51,499 bases of DNA, taken from Planctomycetales bacterium (GTDB lineage: Bacteria; Planctomycetota; Planctomycetia; Pirellulales; Pirellulaceae). Shown in pieces: positions 28,360-37,432 of the stretch. The notes below the pieces were generated by a model. It saw only the letters and a program-made list of their open reading frames with translations, made no database searches and was not told the DNA's origin. Location of the stretch: contig JAGQPR010000006.1 of assembly GCA_020426625.1 (NCBI GenBank), positions 1 to 51,499 of the forward strand. Direction: 5' to 3'. A program made the translations under genes and the position numbers. The number at the start of each line of letters is the position of its first letter. Position 1 is the stretch's first letter.

Positions 28360-28680
28360 TCAAAGATCGAGGTGCGGATAGTTGCGCTCGGCGGGATAGT
28401 TCACTTCGACCGAGTTGACGATTTGCACGCAGCGTTGATCTTCTCCAATCGCATGCAAGACTACCGACTGAGCCATTTGCTTCATGTAAAACGAACTGGC
28501 CTGCCCACGCAACAGCAGTTTTCCATCTTGGAGGCTGCAGCGAATTGTTTGCAAATCGCGATATGCGGATGAAGCCAAAGCTGATTGGGCTCGCGACAGT
28601 AACTGATCGTGACCGATGGCTCGGAGAAACGAGTCCTTGTGAGAAGGATCTATAAACACGTTGGAGCGAACAGGAGTCAT
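28360..28680 (-). CDS. BON-domain small protein
   Basis: 106 residues from ATG at 28680; a TTG at 28701 would add seven. One BON-like unit covers about residues 35-95: alternating IRCSLQDGKLLLRGQASSFYMKQMAQSVVL followed by CVQIVNSVEV, the alpha-beta pattern with a conserved Gly in LRG. BON domains bind membranes or phospholipids in osmotic-stress proteins. No signal peptide is visible. Neighbours are a c-type cytochrome gene and a universal stress protein gene, so a stress role is plausible but unproven. Confidence 0.7.
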   Translation of the reverse strand: MTPVRSNVFIDPSHKDSFLRAIGHDQLLSRAQSALASSAYRDLQTIRCSLQDGKLLLRGQASSFYMKQMAQSVVLHAIGEDQRCVQIVNSVEVNYPAERNYPHLDL

Positions 28681-28734
28681 CGTCACGTTCTTTGATTCCA
28701 AGCCTCAAATCACCTGGCCCAGACATAACTAAAC

Positions 28735-28771
28735 ACTCATTCTGCATACAGTATTCCGAGCCAGAATGAGT
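28735..28771. other. Perfect 10-bp inverted repeat
   Basis: ACTCATTCTG (28735-28744) and CAGAATGAGT (28762-28771) are perfect inverted arms with a 17-base spacer. The site lies between the end of the cytochrome gene and the start of the BON gene. No T-run follows, so it may be an operator or an RNA hairpin rather than a terminator. Confidence 0.5.
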
Positions 28772-28859
28772 CGAAATAGTGGCGTTTGCCGAGAAGTGTC
28801 CCTTATTTTCATGTTGCGAATCGAAATGGATCGTTTCCTTTGGCGGTGGGATTCGCCGC

Positions 28860-29300
28860 TTACTCGACCCCCTCGCGAAGCAAAGTGTGACACGCCACAC
28901 AACTGGTCGTCATCTGATTGAAGGCCAACGTGGCACCTTCAGGATTCTCCTGCTTGGCGTGACGCAGCATTTCCTGCAACGACAGCTCAAAGCTATGCAG
29001 CTGAACTCGATAAGCGACATTCTTGCGGCGTACGAACCCTTCGATCTTGGTGAGCAGACGCATCTGCTCTGCGGTGGCAGCCATTTGCTTGTAGTCCCCC
29101 ATCGTCAATGATTCGAGCATCGACTTTGAGTATTCAAGCTTGTGTTTCATCCAAAAAGTCATCGGCTGATCTGCGGTTACCTGGGGCACCTTACCATCTT
29201 GTGCAGCGGCCGCCTTAGGAGCAACGTCCAAGGTGCTTCGATCCTGCGCCAACAGTGGGGGCAGGCAGCAGAACAACAAAAGTATCCATAAATGTCGCAT
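28860..29300 (-). CDS. Exported monoheme c-type cytochrome
   Basis: 146 residues from ATG at 29300, preceded by a strong AAGGAG; the open frame extends to 29390 without support. The signal peptide is MRHLWILLLFCCLPPLLA. The mature part is helical, and the single heme site CVACH lies near the C-terminus (about residue 137), the layout of cytochrome c' and c556 four-helix proteins. It would act in the periplasm as an electron carrier or gas sensor. A DsbD-like reductase, which can serve cytochrome c maturation, is about 6 kb away. Confidence 0.8.
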   Translation of the reverse strand: MRHLWILLLFCCLPPLLAQDRSTLDVAPKAAAAQDGKVPQVTADQPMTFWMKHKLEYSKSMLESLTMGDYKQMAATAEQMRLLTKIEGFVRRKNVAYRVQLHSFELSLQEMLRHAKQENPEGATLAFNQMTTSCVACHTLLREGVE

Positions 29301-29903
29301 GGTAAACTCCTTAAAATCGTGTTTGGAGCTTGCTGCAATCACTGTCGAAAAATCCGCGTCAGAATCTACCCTGCAAACCGCCTTCCGCAATTTCTTGCAG
29401 ATTTCGCAGGGTAAGAATCTCCGTCAGAACAATCGCTGTTGGAGTGCTGCAAACGCTTCGAGGTTAACTTCGAATGGGCAGTGCTAGCGAATCCAGGTGA
29501 AGAATCGTGCGAGCACCGGCAAAAAGTCATATTGCTGCAAGGAATGTGCCATTCTTCACTGAAACGGGAGCTTATGCTGCAGAAGACGCCCCTACCGCGA
29601 AACTGAAATCCAGTCGAGGCCTCGAGCGTTAGCCAGGGTGATCACAAATCGTGCTTACATGAGCTCTATCGCACATGAGTCGCCGCCGTGTTTGACGTGC
29701 ACATAGTGCGCGACGCCATGTCGCGCTCGGGTGATCAACAGAGCCGCCAAAGCGCGAACCTTTTTCAACCCACTTATAGCCACCAAAGGCCCTAGAGCGA
29801 CTTGGTTTTTTCTCGGATCCAGTTATTGCTCGGCAACATGGATTTTTGGCATGAGCATTGCCAGTTACCTGCACTAGCAAACCCTTCGCTTAAGGAAACC
29901 GCA
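29301..29903. other. 603-bp divergent intergenic region
   Basis: No gene is supported here. It should contain promoters for the cytochrome gene (left) and the stress protein gene (right). A hairpin GCGCGAC-GCCAT-GTCGCGC lies at 29708-29726, flanked by two GGGTGATCA direct repeats (near 29637 and 29730), which could form a regulatory site. Further stop-free frames are short and featureless. Confidence 0.4.
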
Positions 29904-30782
29904 GTGAAAATTCTTCTTGCAACCGATGGAAGCCGCTTTGCCAATGGGGCTGCGGCTTTCCTGGCGCATTTACCCCATGCGGGAAAAATCGATTTGGTGG
30001 TTTTGGCCGTTACCGAGCCGGTCCATCTTCACGGTTCCGACGTCGTCATGGACTGGATCAAGAAAAACCAGGAAGCAGAACGTGGGCGAGCTGAAGAAGC
30101 GTGCCAATCTGCCGCTGCCATGTTTGAAGGTGCCAACGTGTCGGTGGAGTGCAGGATTGTCGTAGGCCACGCGGGCAGGCAAATCGTCGCCACTGCGAAA
30201 GAGCTAGGAGCGGACTTGATTGTAGTTGGTGCGGAGGGGCATTCCGTTGTGGCTCGGATGTTGCTTGGTAGCGTGAGTGATTTTGTGGCGACACACGCCG
30301 ACTGCTCGGTTCTGGTGGTACGGCCCAATAAATCGGCAGGTGAACCGAGCAAGGAATTGCATCTATGCATCGCCCACGATGCCTCGGACTCCGCGAAACG
30401 CACAATCACGCAACTCGGTGCCTTTGATTGGCAACACCATTCCAGTATCGATGTAGTTAGCGTGATCAGTCTACCTTTCACGTACATGGATCCACCCATG
30501 GAGTTCGATCTAGAGCCGATTCGCACCGCTACCGAACAAGCTGTTCAGTTTTCGACCGAGTCGTTGCGGGCATTAACCGATGATGTGACCTATCACTTGG
30601 TGGAGGCGAATCATGTTGGCGACGCCATCGTTCGATTCGCCAAGCAGCACAATTGTGACGTGGTCGCGCTCGGAAGCACTGGCCTGGGGCTAATCAATCA
30701 CCTACTGCTGGGTAGCGTCGCCAATTACGTACTGCGACATGCCGACTGTTCCATCTGGATTACCAGAGAGCGCGGCCAATGA
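29904..30782 (+). CDS. Tandem universal stress protein
   Basis: 292 residues from GTG at 29904, nine bases after AAGGAA; the frame is open from 29802, with an ATG at 29838. Two UspA domains lie in tandem (about 1-143 and 150-292). Both carry the ATP-binding pattern G-x2-G-x9-G-S: GAEGHSVVARMLLGS near residue 110 and GSTGLGLINHLLLGS near 258. Domain 1 starts with VKILLATDGS, the usual first strand. Such proteins bind ATP and act in stress survival in the cytoplasm. Confidence 0.9.
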   Translation: MKILLATDGSRFANGAAAFLAHLPHAGKIDLVVLAVTEPVHLHGSDVVMDWIKKNQEAERGRAEEACQSAAAMFEGANVSVECRIVVGHAGRQIVATAKELGADLIVVGAEGHSVVARMLLGSVSDFVATHADCSVLVVRPNKSAGEPSKELHLCIAHDASDSAKRTITQLGAFDWQHHSSIDVVSVISLPFTYMDPPMEFDLEPIRTATEQAVQFSTESLRALTDDVTYHLVEANHVGDAIVRFAKQHNCDVVALGSTGLGLINHLLLGSVANYVLRHADCSIWITRERGQ

Positions 30783-30793
30783 ATTGCAAGAAT

Positions 30794-31918
30794 TCAAACT
30801 CGCAAGAAAACCCGTTTTGTATACAGGAACCAAAGGAAGAGGATTTTCGCCGTGAGCGCACCAGCGACCAATAGCGTTGGGCCCCAATTGCCCATGAGGT
30901 CCGCTGGACCGGACAAGAAAAATTCTGACATTTGTCGAAAATCGATAAAACGCTGCGCAAAATAAATGGTGATGGCATTCATGCCGATGACGGTAAATAC
31001 AAACGCCCAACGACGGAAGCCTGCGATATCTATGACGATGTAAAAGAAAGCCAACAACAACAGGCTCCATCCAGAAGATAGGAGCACAAAAGAACTAGTC
31101 CACAAATTCTTGATGATCGGAAACCAGTTTCCCCAGGCGTAGCCAAGTGCTATAAAGGCCGCTCCAGCTAGGATCAGTCCTGAGGCTTTTGTCCATTCTT
31201 TGCGTTCGCCTTTCAACCAGCCACCGGTGAGCGCACCCAGCAAGACAGTTGCAACGGCTGGTATCGTGGAAAGGATGCCCTCATTGTCACCAAAGCCGTA
31301 GTATTTTTCCAAGATCTTGCCGGGAAGAAAATTGCGGTCTAGCCAGCCAGCCAAATTGCCTTCCAAACTCAAATCCCCTGCCACACTGCCCGGAGCTGGA
31401 ACAAATGCAAGCAGCGCCCAGTAGCCCAATAAGATGACAAGTGTTGCAGCTATTTGCCCTAACCATCGCGTATGCAGGACGATCAGCGCCCCCAGGCCGT
31501 AGCAAATGCCGATGCGCTGAAGAACTCCCGCCAGTCGTAGATTCTGCCAGTCGAACTGCATCAAGCCAGCACCAAGCAATCCCAGCAAAATCAGCGCAGC
31601 CACTCTACGGGCTATTCTCCAATAAATCATTCGTGGTTGGTCGCGGTACTTCGCCAGCGAGTACGGCATGGCGCATCCCACAAGGAATAGAAACATAGGG
31701 AAAATCAAGTCGTAGAACCGGAAGCCTTCCCACTGGACGTGTTCAAGCTGCTCAGAAAGCCTTTGCGCCCAATTTGTCTGCACATTCGCCAGCAGGCTTA
31801 GAGCCAAGGCGTCCCCACCAATAATCCAAAACATGTCAAAACCACGCAGCGCATCGATGGAGGCAACCCGTCGATTGGCAGAAAGTTGGTTGGAATCGTC
31901 CATCAGTTGTGTTCTCAT
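30794..31918 (-). CDS. HGSNAT/NagX-like membrane acyltransferase (DUF5009-type)
   Basis: About 374 residues; the ATGs at 31918 and 31903 are both usable starts. The protein opens with RVASIDALRGFDMFWIIGGD, the signature of the heparan-alpha-glucosaminide N-acetyltransferase-like family, and has about ten membrane helices (YDLIFPMFLFLVGCAMPYSL, VLQRIGICYGLGALIVL, ITIYFAQRFIDF). Family members transfer acetyl groups across the membrane to amino sugars. The gene is convergent with the stress protein gene, only 11 bp from its stop. Confidence 0.85.
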   Translation of the reverse strand: MRTQLMDDSNQLSANRRVASIDALRGFDMFWIIGGDALALSLLANVQTNWAQRLSEQLEHVQWEGFRFYDLIFPMFLFLVGCAMPYSLAKYRDQPRMIYWRIARRVAALILLGLLGAGLMQFDWQNLRLAGVLQRIGICYGLGALIVLHTRWLGQIAATLVILLGYWALLAFVPAPGSVAGDLSLEGNLAGWLDRNFLPGKILEKYYGFGDNEGILSTIPAVATVLLGALTGGWLKGERKEWTKASGLILAGAAFIALGYAWGNWFPIIKNLWTSSFVLLSSGWSLLLLAFFYIVIDIAGFRRWAFVFTVIGMNAITIYFAQRFIDFRQMSEFFLSGPADLMGNWGPTLLVAGALTAKILFLWFLYTKRVFLRV

Positions 31919-32038
31919 CAAGGTACATCGAAGGGCGGGAAGGAAATCTATGGCCCCTACGAAAACATGGTGAATTGCCCAAGCTATACCAAGGACAGTT
32001 GCGTTAACAGGGAAGGTTTCAAGGTTTCAACTGGTAGA

Positions 32039-32776
32039 CTACGACACCTTAGAATCCGAATCGCCCGAAGATGATGGCGTCTTCAACTCAATAAGATAAA
32101 CATAACTGGCCGCGATCAATCCACTTAAGATCGCCACAGTCCAGTCTTTACCGAGCTGATAGTAAGCTGCATTCAAGTTCATCCCATAGCCACCGTCGAA
32201 TTCCACCGCGAAAGACCACATCGCGATTCCAGATCGTTGAAAAAGATGTGGTACGAGAACTCCAATGGCGAAGGCGCGCACGTATCCCCGGTGGTGAATG
32301 GCGATGACTGTAATTAATCCGAGCAAAATCGTGCCGGTATTGCCAAGAATCAAAAATCCTGTAGCTCCCAACAATTCTGGCGTCAGCCAAGCGAGTAACC
32401 ATAGGGCGACTATCGTTGCGATACCTGTTGCCCAGAGCCACGCGAGTCCATTTCCGCGCAGGGGAGAAGCCTTGAGTGACAGAGATGGAGATTCCATAAA
32501 AGAGTTGATTCGAAAGGCGACTAGGATCAAGCCGCAGGCGACCAGCATTGTAACCGCAGCACCTCGGCTTACAAACGTTGCCGCATTTTCAAGGAATGAA
32601 GCTGGAGGTGCGTTGCTAGCTGTTACGGACGAGATGGCAACGATTGCCGCAGAAATAATTGCGGTGTAAACGCACGGCTTCAAAAGGGGCTTGTAGGCTT
32701 TTACACCTGCAAATCTGTCGCGGCGCGGTGGCTCCGGCGGGTCGAGGTCGTCCAGTGGATGTGGTAGATGACTCAT
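32039..32776 (-). CDS. Membrane protein of unknown function, about six helices
   Basis: 245 residues from ATG 32776 (MSHLPHPLDD); the frame is open to 32935, and other starts at 32854 or 32935 are possible because no Shine-Dalgarno site decides. A short proline- and acid-rich cytosolic head (LDDLDPPEPPRRDRF) is followed by six hydrophobic segments (about residues 28-48, 66-90, 110-132, 134-162, 166-190 and 215-236). No family is recognised. A hydrophilic head of this kind is frequent in planctomycete membrane proteins. Confidence 0.65.
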   Translation of the reverse strand: MSHLPHPLDDLDPPEPPRRDRFAGVKAYKPLLKPCVYTAIISAAIVAISSVTASNAPPASFLENAATFVSRGAAVTMLVACGLILVAFRINSFMESPSLSLKASPLRGNGLAWLWATGIATIVALWLLAWLTPELLGATGFLILGNTGTILLGLITVIAIHHRGYVRAFAIGVLVPHLFQRSGIAMWSFAVEFDGGYGMNLNAAYYQLGKDWTVAILSGLIAASYVYLIELKTPSSSGDSDSKVS

Positions 32777-33041
32777 ACGATTCTGGGCCAGTGAATTTTC
32801 GATGTCTGTAGAAGCTGCTTTTTGGAAGGTCTTTCCCGTAGCTGAAGGCTCCATAAAAGCCTGTTGCCCAAACCCAGCAGTCGGACCGTCAGCCAGCGCA
32901 ATGAAATGTAGATCGACGACATTCGGTCGCAGCAAGCGTTACAATAATCAGAGGTTAGTGGGCTTGGTTTGTAGATGACGCACCGACCTCTCAACATACC
33001 ATTAAGAATCTTGGCTAACGATTGCAAAGTAGAGTGCAGCA

Positions 33042-34415
33042 ATGATCAATAAATCCCGCCGGCAGTTCATCGCAAGAACCACATCAGTGGCTTTAGCCGC
33101 CGCTGCTTATCGACAGTCTAACGCTCAAGTCGCTGCGCTGCCTGAAGTCGCAACGAATTTAGTCGTCGAATTGCCCCGATGCCGAGTTCCCCTGTCGTTC
33201 ATTATTGATGATTCGACATGCCTGGTGAACATGGGTAAGTTCTGCATGCCTCAGTTTTCGGCAACTTATCCCGAACGCGAAGATTATCGCAAGCCGTGGC
33301 AGGATTGGCCGGACGAAATCCCTGACGCTTTTGTTCGCGAGTTTGGCTCATGGTGTGCTGAGCATGGCGTCAAAGGCAAATACAGTATCGTGCCCTATCC
33401 AGCCTGTGTTGGCTGGTTGGATCGTACGCTTCCGGGGTGGTCGCAAAAACAACTAACCGACAGTTTAACTCTCGTTCGCGAACTGATGCTCCCTAACTGG
33501 GATATTCACCCTGAGATGATCACGCACACCCGCGCCATCGATCTCAAAACTGGACGACCGTTTGCAGATTATTCTCCAGCACATATGGAGAATTCGTATC
33601 CTCAGGAAGATGTCAGTGTTGACTACCTGGCCAGCTATCTCGCTTATGCATTGAGAATCTTGAAGAATTGTGATTTACCCTGTGAGGGAATCACAACGCC
33701 CGGTGGGTTCGGCAATCGCGTTAAATCCAAACTGCCGCACGCGGTATTTGAAGCGGTTCGGGATGTGTACAACGTCGAAGTCCCACACTACTTCAAGTAC
33801 GTTTCCAGCGATGACGAATCCACCGATCCAGTCATGGAGCCAATGCCCGACCACGCGAGATCGGTGCCGAGAGCGACCATGAATGTTCCCGCTGGTACAG
33901 GCGATTGGTTCGGCGGTTGGGAAGGTGCAACTCCTAGCCAGGGCGAGAAATATTCCAATACCGATGCAACCAGCGGTCGTATGGTTGACTTAATTGAACA
34001 GAGGCGACCAGCCATCATGTTGTGCCACTGGCCGGGCATGTATTGTAACGGCGAAAAAGAAGGATTCCACGATTTCCAACGTGTGGTCATGGCCCTGAAT
34101 AAGCGATTTGCCGAGCAAACGGTGTGGATGAAGGTCAGTGAGATTGGCAATTACTGGGCGGCCAAGGGTCTGACGCAAATGAAGGCATCCGAGACCTCAG
34201 TTGAATTCGATGCCCCAATTCCTTGCCAGGATTTTACAGTCACGATTCCTGCCAATCCGGTTTCCAATTTGGTGCTCACTTCTGACGATGCCGTAAAGAA
34301 GCTGTATTCTGTCAGCTCGCGTGCATCGCTAAACAAACACACCTACTTTAACGACTCAGGAATGACCACGGTCTGTCTTGATTTGCCCCGGGGCAAATCC
34401 GTGTTACAGCTCTAA
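33042..34415 (+). CDS. Tat-exported protein, possible polysaccharide deacetylase-like fold
   Basis: 457 residues. The N-terminus is a twin-arginine signal (SRRQFIARTTSVALAAAA). The body contains PLSFIIDDSTCLVN near residue 50, YSIVPYPACVGW, WDIHPEMITHTRAIDLKTGRP near 160 and ITTPGGFGNRVKS near 222, an order that recalls the D-D and H-x-x-x-H blocks of NodB-type deacetylases, but the motif spacing is not canonical. A small beta-domain may form the last 90 residues. Tat export suggests a folded metalloenzyme in the periplasm. The enzyme assignment is only tentative. Confidence 0.7.
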   Translation: MINKSRRQFIARTTSVALAAAAYRQSNAQVAALPEVATNLVVELPRCRVPLSFIIDDSTCLVNMGKFCMPQFSATYPEREDYRKPWQDWPDEIPDAFVREFGSWCAEHGVKGKYSIVPYPACVGWLDRTLPGWSQKQLTDSLTLVRELMLPNWDIHPEMITHTRAIDLKTGRPFADYSPAHMENSYPQEDVSVDYLASYLAYALRILKNCDLPCEGITTPGGFGNRVKSKLPHAVFEAVRDVYNVEVPHYFKYVSSDDESTDPVMEPMPDHARSVPRATMNVPAGTGDWFGGWEGATPSQGEKYSNTDATSGRMVDLIEQRRPAIMLCHWPGMYCNGEKEGFHDFQRVVMALNKRFAEQTVWMKVSEIGNYWAAKGLTQMKASETSVEFDAPIPCQDFTVTIPANPVSNLVLTSDDAVKKLYSVSSRASLNKHTYFNDSGMTTVCLDLPRGKSVLQL

Positions 34416-34448
34416 GTTGCCCAGGCATGACTCGGAAGAGATTTAAGG

Positions 34449-34553
34449 CGACGGGCAGATGAGTTTATATCTAGCGTGGTGGACGAGGTAACGAGTCCTC
34501 CACAGACAAGGACTCGTCACCTCGTCCACGACTGGTAAATCATCTGCCGCTCG
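34449..34553. repeat. 105-bp long hairpin between convergent genes
   Basis: Inner arms 34479-34499 and 34509-34529 pair over 21 bp with one mismatch (left arm begins GTGGACGAGG), around a 9-base loop. Outer arms 34449-34467 and 34536-34553 (GGGCAGATGA / TCATCTGCC core) extend the symmetry with a small bulge. It lies 34 bp after the stop of the Tat protein gene and 75 bp before the end of the convergent small gene. It could serve as a bidirectional transcript end or be a small palindromic mobile unit. Confidence 0.8.
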
Positions 34554-34627
34554 CCTTCGCAACATCGATACAAGTCGCAAACGGTATCGTTCGATCTCCG
34601 AATCCCCGGGTGGACTTTCATCCATGC

Positions 34628-35122
34628 TCAAAGAATCGGTTGATCTTTCCATGGCAAACGATCGACCAGGCCGGTAGTGATAGGGTGAATTCCAACAGGC
34701 GAAAGTGGCGATTGCGGCAAGAGGCTGGGCAATACTCGCTGCAATGACGCCAGCTGGGTAACTGCAATTTGCGCACCTGCCTCGATGACTATTGATGTCA
34801 AGTTGGTGGTGTTTCCAGCCAAATAACAGACTCGGCAAGGAGGTTCAGGCATATGTTTGACGCTGGCGATCGAGCGGACAAGATCTTGAAGCTGATCTGC
34901 TGAATGGCAAACCCAAAGAACCAATGCCAGGGTGTGGCATCTTGCCAGCTGAGAGAGCTCTGGCAGATCTCGAGCTTTCATTAATCGAGTGTGAAGCGGC
35001 AGAGCCATTCGCCCGTCGATTTCGTTCAAGCTACCGAGAATTGTTTGCATGCCAGCCGTGGCAATGTCTTGGACATCGTAGCTCGTCCAGAGAAACGTTT
35101 TACGATGCAGTGTAGAGGACAA
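34628..35122 (-). CDS. Small protein of unknown function downstream of sigma gene
   Basis: 164 residues, or 140 from ATG 35050. No family is recognised. The composition is protein-like: helix-strand alternation such as LALVLWVCHSADQLQDLVRSIAS, then CRVCYLAGN, and IVIEAGAQIAVTQLASLQRVLPSLL, suggestive of an alpha/beta fold resembling a receiver or flavodoxin-like domain. It lies 68 bp after the ECF sigma gene on the same strand, so it may be cotranscribed. No membrane helix or signal peptide is present. Confidence 0.55.
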   Translation of the reverse strand: MSSTLHRKTFLWTSYDVQDIATAGMQTILGSLNEIDGRMALPLHTRLMKARDLPELSQLARCHTLALVLWVCHSADQLQDLVRSIASVKHMPEPPCRVCYLAGNTTNLTSIVIEAGAQIAVTQLASLQRVLPSLLPQSPLSPVGIHPITTGLVDRLPWKDQPIL

Positions 35123-35190
35123 GTCAGGATCCTATCGCGGGAGATACAGCGGAATTCTACTACAAAGCGACGTTGCTCCAATTCATTGAT

Positions 35191-35841
35191 TTACTCAGCG
35201 GATAACTCGGGAAAGACTTCTTCGTCCAGGTTTTGCCGGCCAACGAGGGCTTTCGTTCGCGCTAGAAAATCGAACTTGAAATTCGCAACCTGTTGTTCGG
35301 TGATATTCAATTGTTCTGCGACTTGTTTGTTGCTGGCCCCCACAACAAACAGCAGCTCGACACACATCAATTTGACCCAATCGCCCTTCTCTTGCCATTT
35401 TTCTATTTGGCTCCTCAGTGCGTCGACGATCGCGTTTTCTTCCAGTTGCTTGCGTTCACCACTGCGAGCAATACTGCTAGCGCCGCGAGCATGGGCAGAA
35501 ACGATTTGCCAGGGGGACGACGAATCTTCACCCGACGACTGCGTCAGCGAGATGGCAGGGCGGCGTCCTTCACGCCGAAGAAAATCCGTGAGCTTGTACG
35601 CACAAATTGAAAACAAATAGCTCTCCAGCGGACGTTTTCGATCGTAGTTGGGCAAGCTATTCAAAAAGCCAACAAACGTTTCCTGCACGATGTCTTCACT
35701 GGAACTGCGATTCCGCAGACGGCTCTCGACGAAGGCCAATAGTCGACCTTCGTAGCGAGCAATCAGATCTTCCCAAGCGGAATCATCACCCAGGCCGATG
35801 CGATCCACCAAAAGTTGGTCTGCGGAATTGGAATTGCTCAT
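35191..35841 (-). CDS. ECF-type RNA polymerase sigma factor
   Basis: 216 residues from ATG 35841; an ATG at 35892 would add 17. Region 2 covers about 8-85 (WEDLIARYEGRLLAFVESRL, SSSEDIVQETFVGFL, LESYLFSICAYKLTDFLRRE) and region 4 about 145-195 (VELLFVVGASNKQVAEQLNITEQQVANFKFDFL, the helix-turn-helix). The linker of about 40 residues is longer than usual. No anti-sigma gene is adjacent; instead a membrane protein and a Ser/Thr kinase lie upstream on the same strand, as known for kinase-linked ECF groups in planctomycetes. Control by phosphorylation is an inference. Confidence 0.88.
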   Translation of the reverse strand: MSNSNSADQLLVDRIGLGDDSAWEDLIARYEGRLLAFVESRLRNRSSSEDIVQETFVGFLNSLPNYDRKRPLESYLFSICAYKLTDFLRREGRRPAISLTQSSGEDSSSPWQIVSAHARGASSIARSGERKQLEENAIVDALRSQIEKWQEKGDWVKLMCVELLFVVGASNKQVAEQLNITEQQVANFKFDFLARTKALVGRQNLDEEVFPELSAE

Positions 35842-36053
35842 AGGATATTTGCTGCCGAAAAAGTCATTCGCAGTTGTGCGTAGCAGAATCATCTATCGCA
35901 ATTCAACCACTTCGAACGCAATAGCTCTCGTGTTATGAGCATAGACGTAAATCGTCAAACCGCTGGTCGACTTGCTGTTGCGATGGTTGTTCCGAGAGCC
36001 GCAACTTAACCTCGAGTTTGCACCCAACGCGACCGTAATAGGCCGAAAGGTGC

Positions 36054-37388
36054 TTATTGCTTGGTTCGGACGATAATGACCTGGTTGCCAGAATGTATTC
36101 TCGTCTCAGCAGGAGACATTCGCAACTCCGCATCATTGGCGTCGGAAATCAGGGGTAGATCGAAGACTTCTGGACTGCTGGAAGCTGCCTGTGGTTGGGG
36201 CATAGCAATCTCTGGCACTTCGGGCAACGAACCTAATTCCGCATGATCGCTGATAGCCTGTCGCACCGCGTGGGAATTTCGTTGCGATGAAGAACGCACA
36301 AGAAAGACCGTCGTGGCAGCGACAAACATGCCCGGCACCAAGAAAATGCAAGCAAGAATTAGAGCAGCTTTGCCGGAGCCACCGGTTCGAGGCTTGTTTG
36401 TCAACGGTTGAGCCTGGGTAACAGGTTGTGGAGAAACCTGTTGTCGTCGCAGCACCAGGTGTGCCAAGCCAACGAGACCAGCCAGTGAAAGCATCCCGAG
36501 CGCAAGTGGCTTGAGGCGTTGTCGTTGCAGGGCTTCGTTATACCAAGTCTCCAGCTGTTCCTGCTGTGGCTGGGTCACGGTGACGTAGACCCACTTTTGT
36601 AGCATGGGTCCTTCGCTGGTGTTCAGTTCGGCGGTGTATCCGACAGAATCGTCAATCAAGTTTTTCCAAATATAGCCGACCGTCAATTTGTCACGCATGA
36701 GCTGCGACGCGTTTGGCGAGTGGGCGACGTGCTCGTCAACATATTCATACAATTTGGCGATCATCGGTTCCTCAAGCGATTCATCGACTCCGTCAGGATC
36801 GATGGTGGGAATCGATGCAACAACAAACCGATGGATAGGCGACTTAAAATCGGGCGCTTCCGTAATCCACCTGGGATGATCTTCGGGCAACAGGGGCTTC
36901 CGGCTAGGATTTACCGACAAGGTCCTGACGGAGTCTGCTGGTTGGTTTTGCTTGGGGGTCTCTGCATGCGATTGGAACGTGGCAGCTTCGGGGGCTCCAA
37001 GCTTTCCGGGCAACGCCGCGCCTTCAGCTGCTGAGCCTGCAACATCAAAATCACTGTCGTCCCCCACTTCCGATTGGAACTCGGCGGCATCCGGCACGGC
37101 CAACGGCGCATTCCCAGGACTGGGCAAATCGATTTCCCAACTCTGATCCACTTGCGTAGGTTGGGTGCTGCTGAGCTGAGTTTCGCTAGTTGCCGTATCG
37201 CTGCTTGCCGTATCGCTGGTTGCCGTGTCGCTGTTTTGAGCGATCACGACTTCGATGGACAGGGGCGACATCGACAGTACGATGGCCAGGACAGCCAACC
37301 AAGCCATCCATGGTTTTCGCGATGCGTTCAAGCCAGACACTGACCGAGGACAAGTTTCACATCCGCACAATTTTGGTTGTTCTTTCAT
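36054..37388 (-). CDS. Membrane protein of unknown function with low-complexity ectodomain
   Basis: 444 residues; ATG at 37388 is seven bases after GGAGAAG. A membrane helix near 29-50 is followed by a Thr/Ser/Asp repeat (DTATSDTASSDTATSE), an acidic linker, a folded-looking region (about 170-280) with ITEAPDFKSPIHRFVVASIPT, and two further helices near 290-312 and 340-365. The tail of about 80 residues ends in a basic strand (QVIIVRTKQ). No family is recognised. It lies between the kinase (44 bp) and the ECF sigma gene, so it could couple the two at the membrane. Confidence 0.75.
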   Translation of the reverse strand: MKEQPKLCGCETCPRSVSGLNASRKPWMAWLAVLAIVLSMSPLSIEVVIAQNSDTATSDTASSDTATSETQLSSTQPTQVDQSWEIDLPSPGNAPLAVPDAAEFQSEVGDDSDFDVAGSAAEGAALPGKLGAPEAATFQSHAETPKQNQPADSVRTLSVNPSRKPLLPEDHPRWITEAPDFKSPIHRFVVASIPTIDPDGVDESLEEPMIAKLYEYVDEHVAHSPNASQLMRDKLTVGYIWKNLIDDSVGYTAELNTSEGPMLQKWVYVTVTQPQQEQLETWYNEALQRQRLKPLALGMLSLAGLVGLAHLVLRRQQVSPQPVTQAQPLTNKPRTGGSGKAALILACIFLVPGMFVAATTVFLVRSSSQRNSHAVRQAISDHAELGSLPEVPEIAMPQPQAASSSPEVFDLPLISDANDAELRMSPAETRIHSGNQVIIVRTKQ

Positions 37389-37432
37389 TGCTATGCTTCT
37401 CCGAATAGCCAGTTGAACGAATGGATTGTTGT

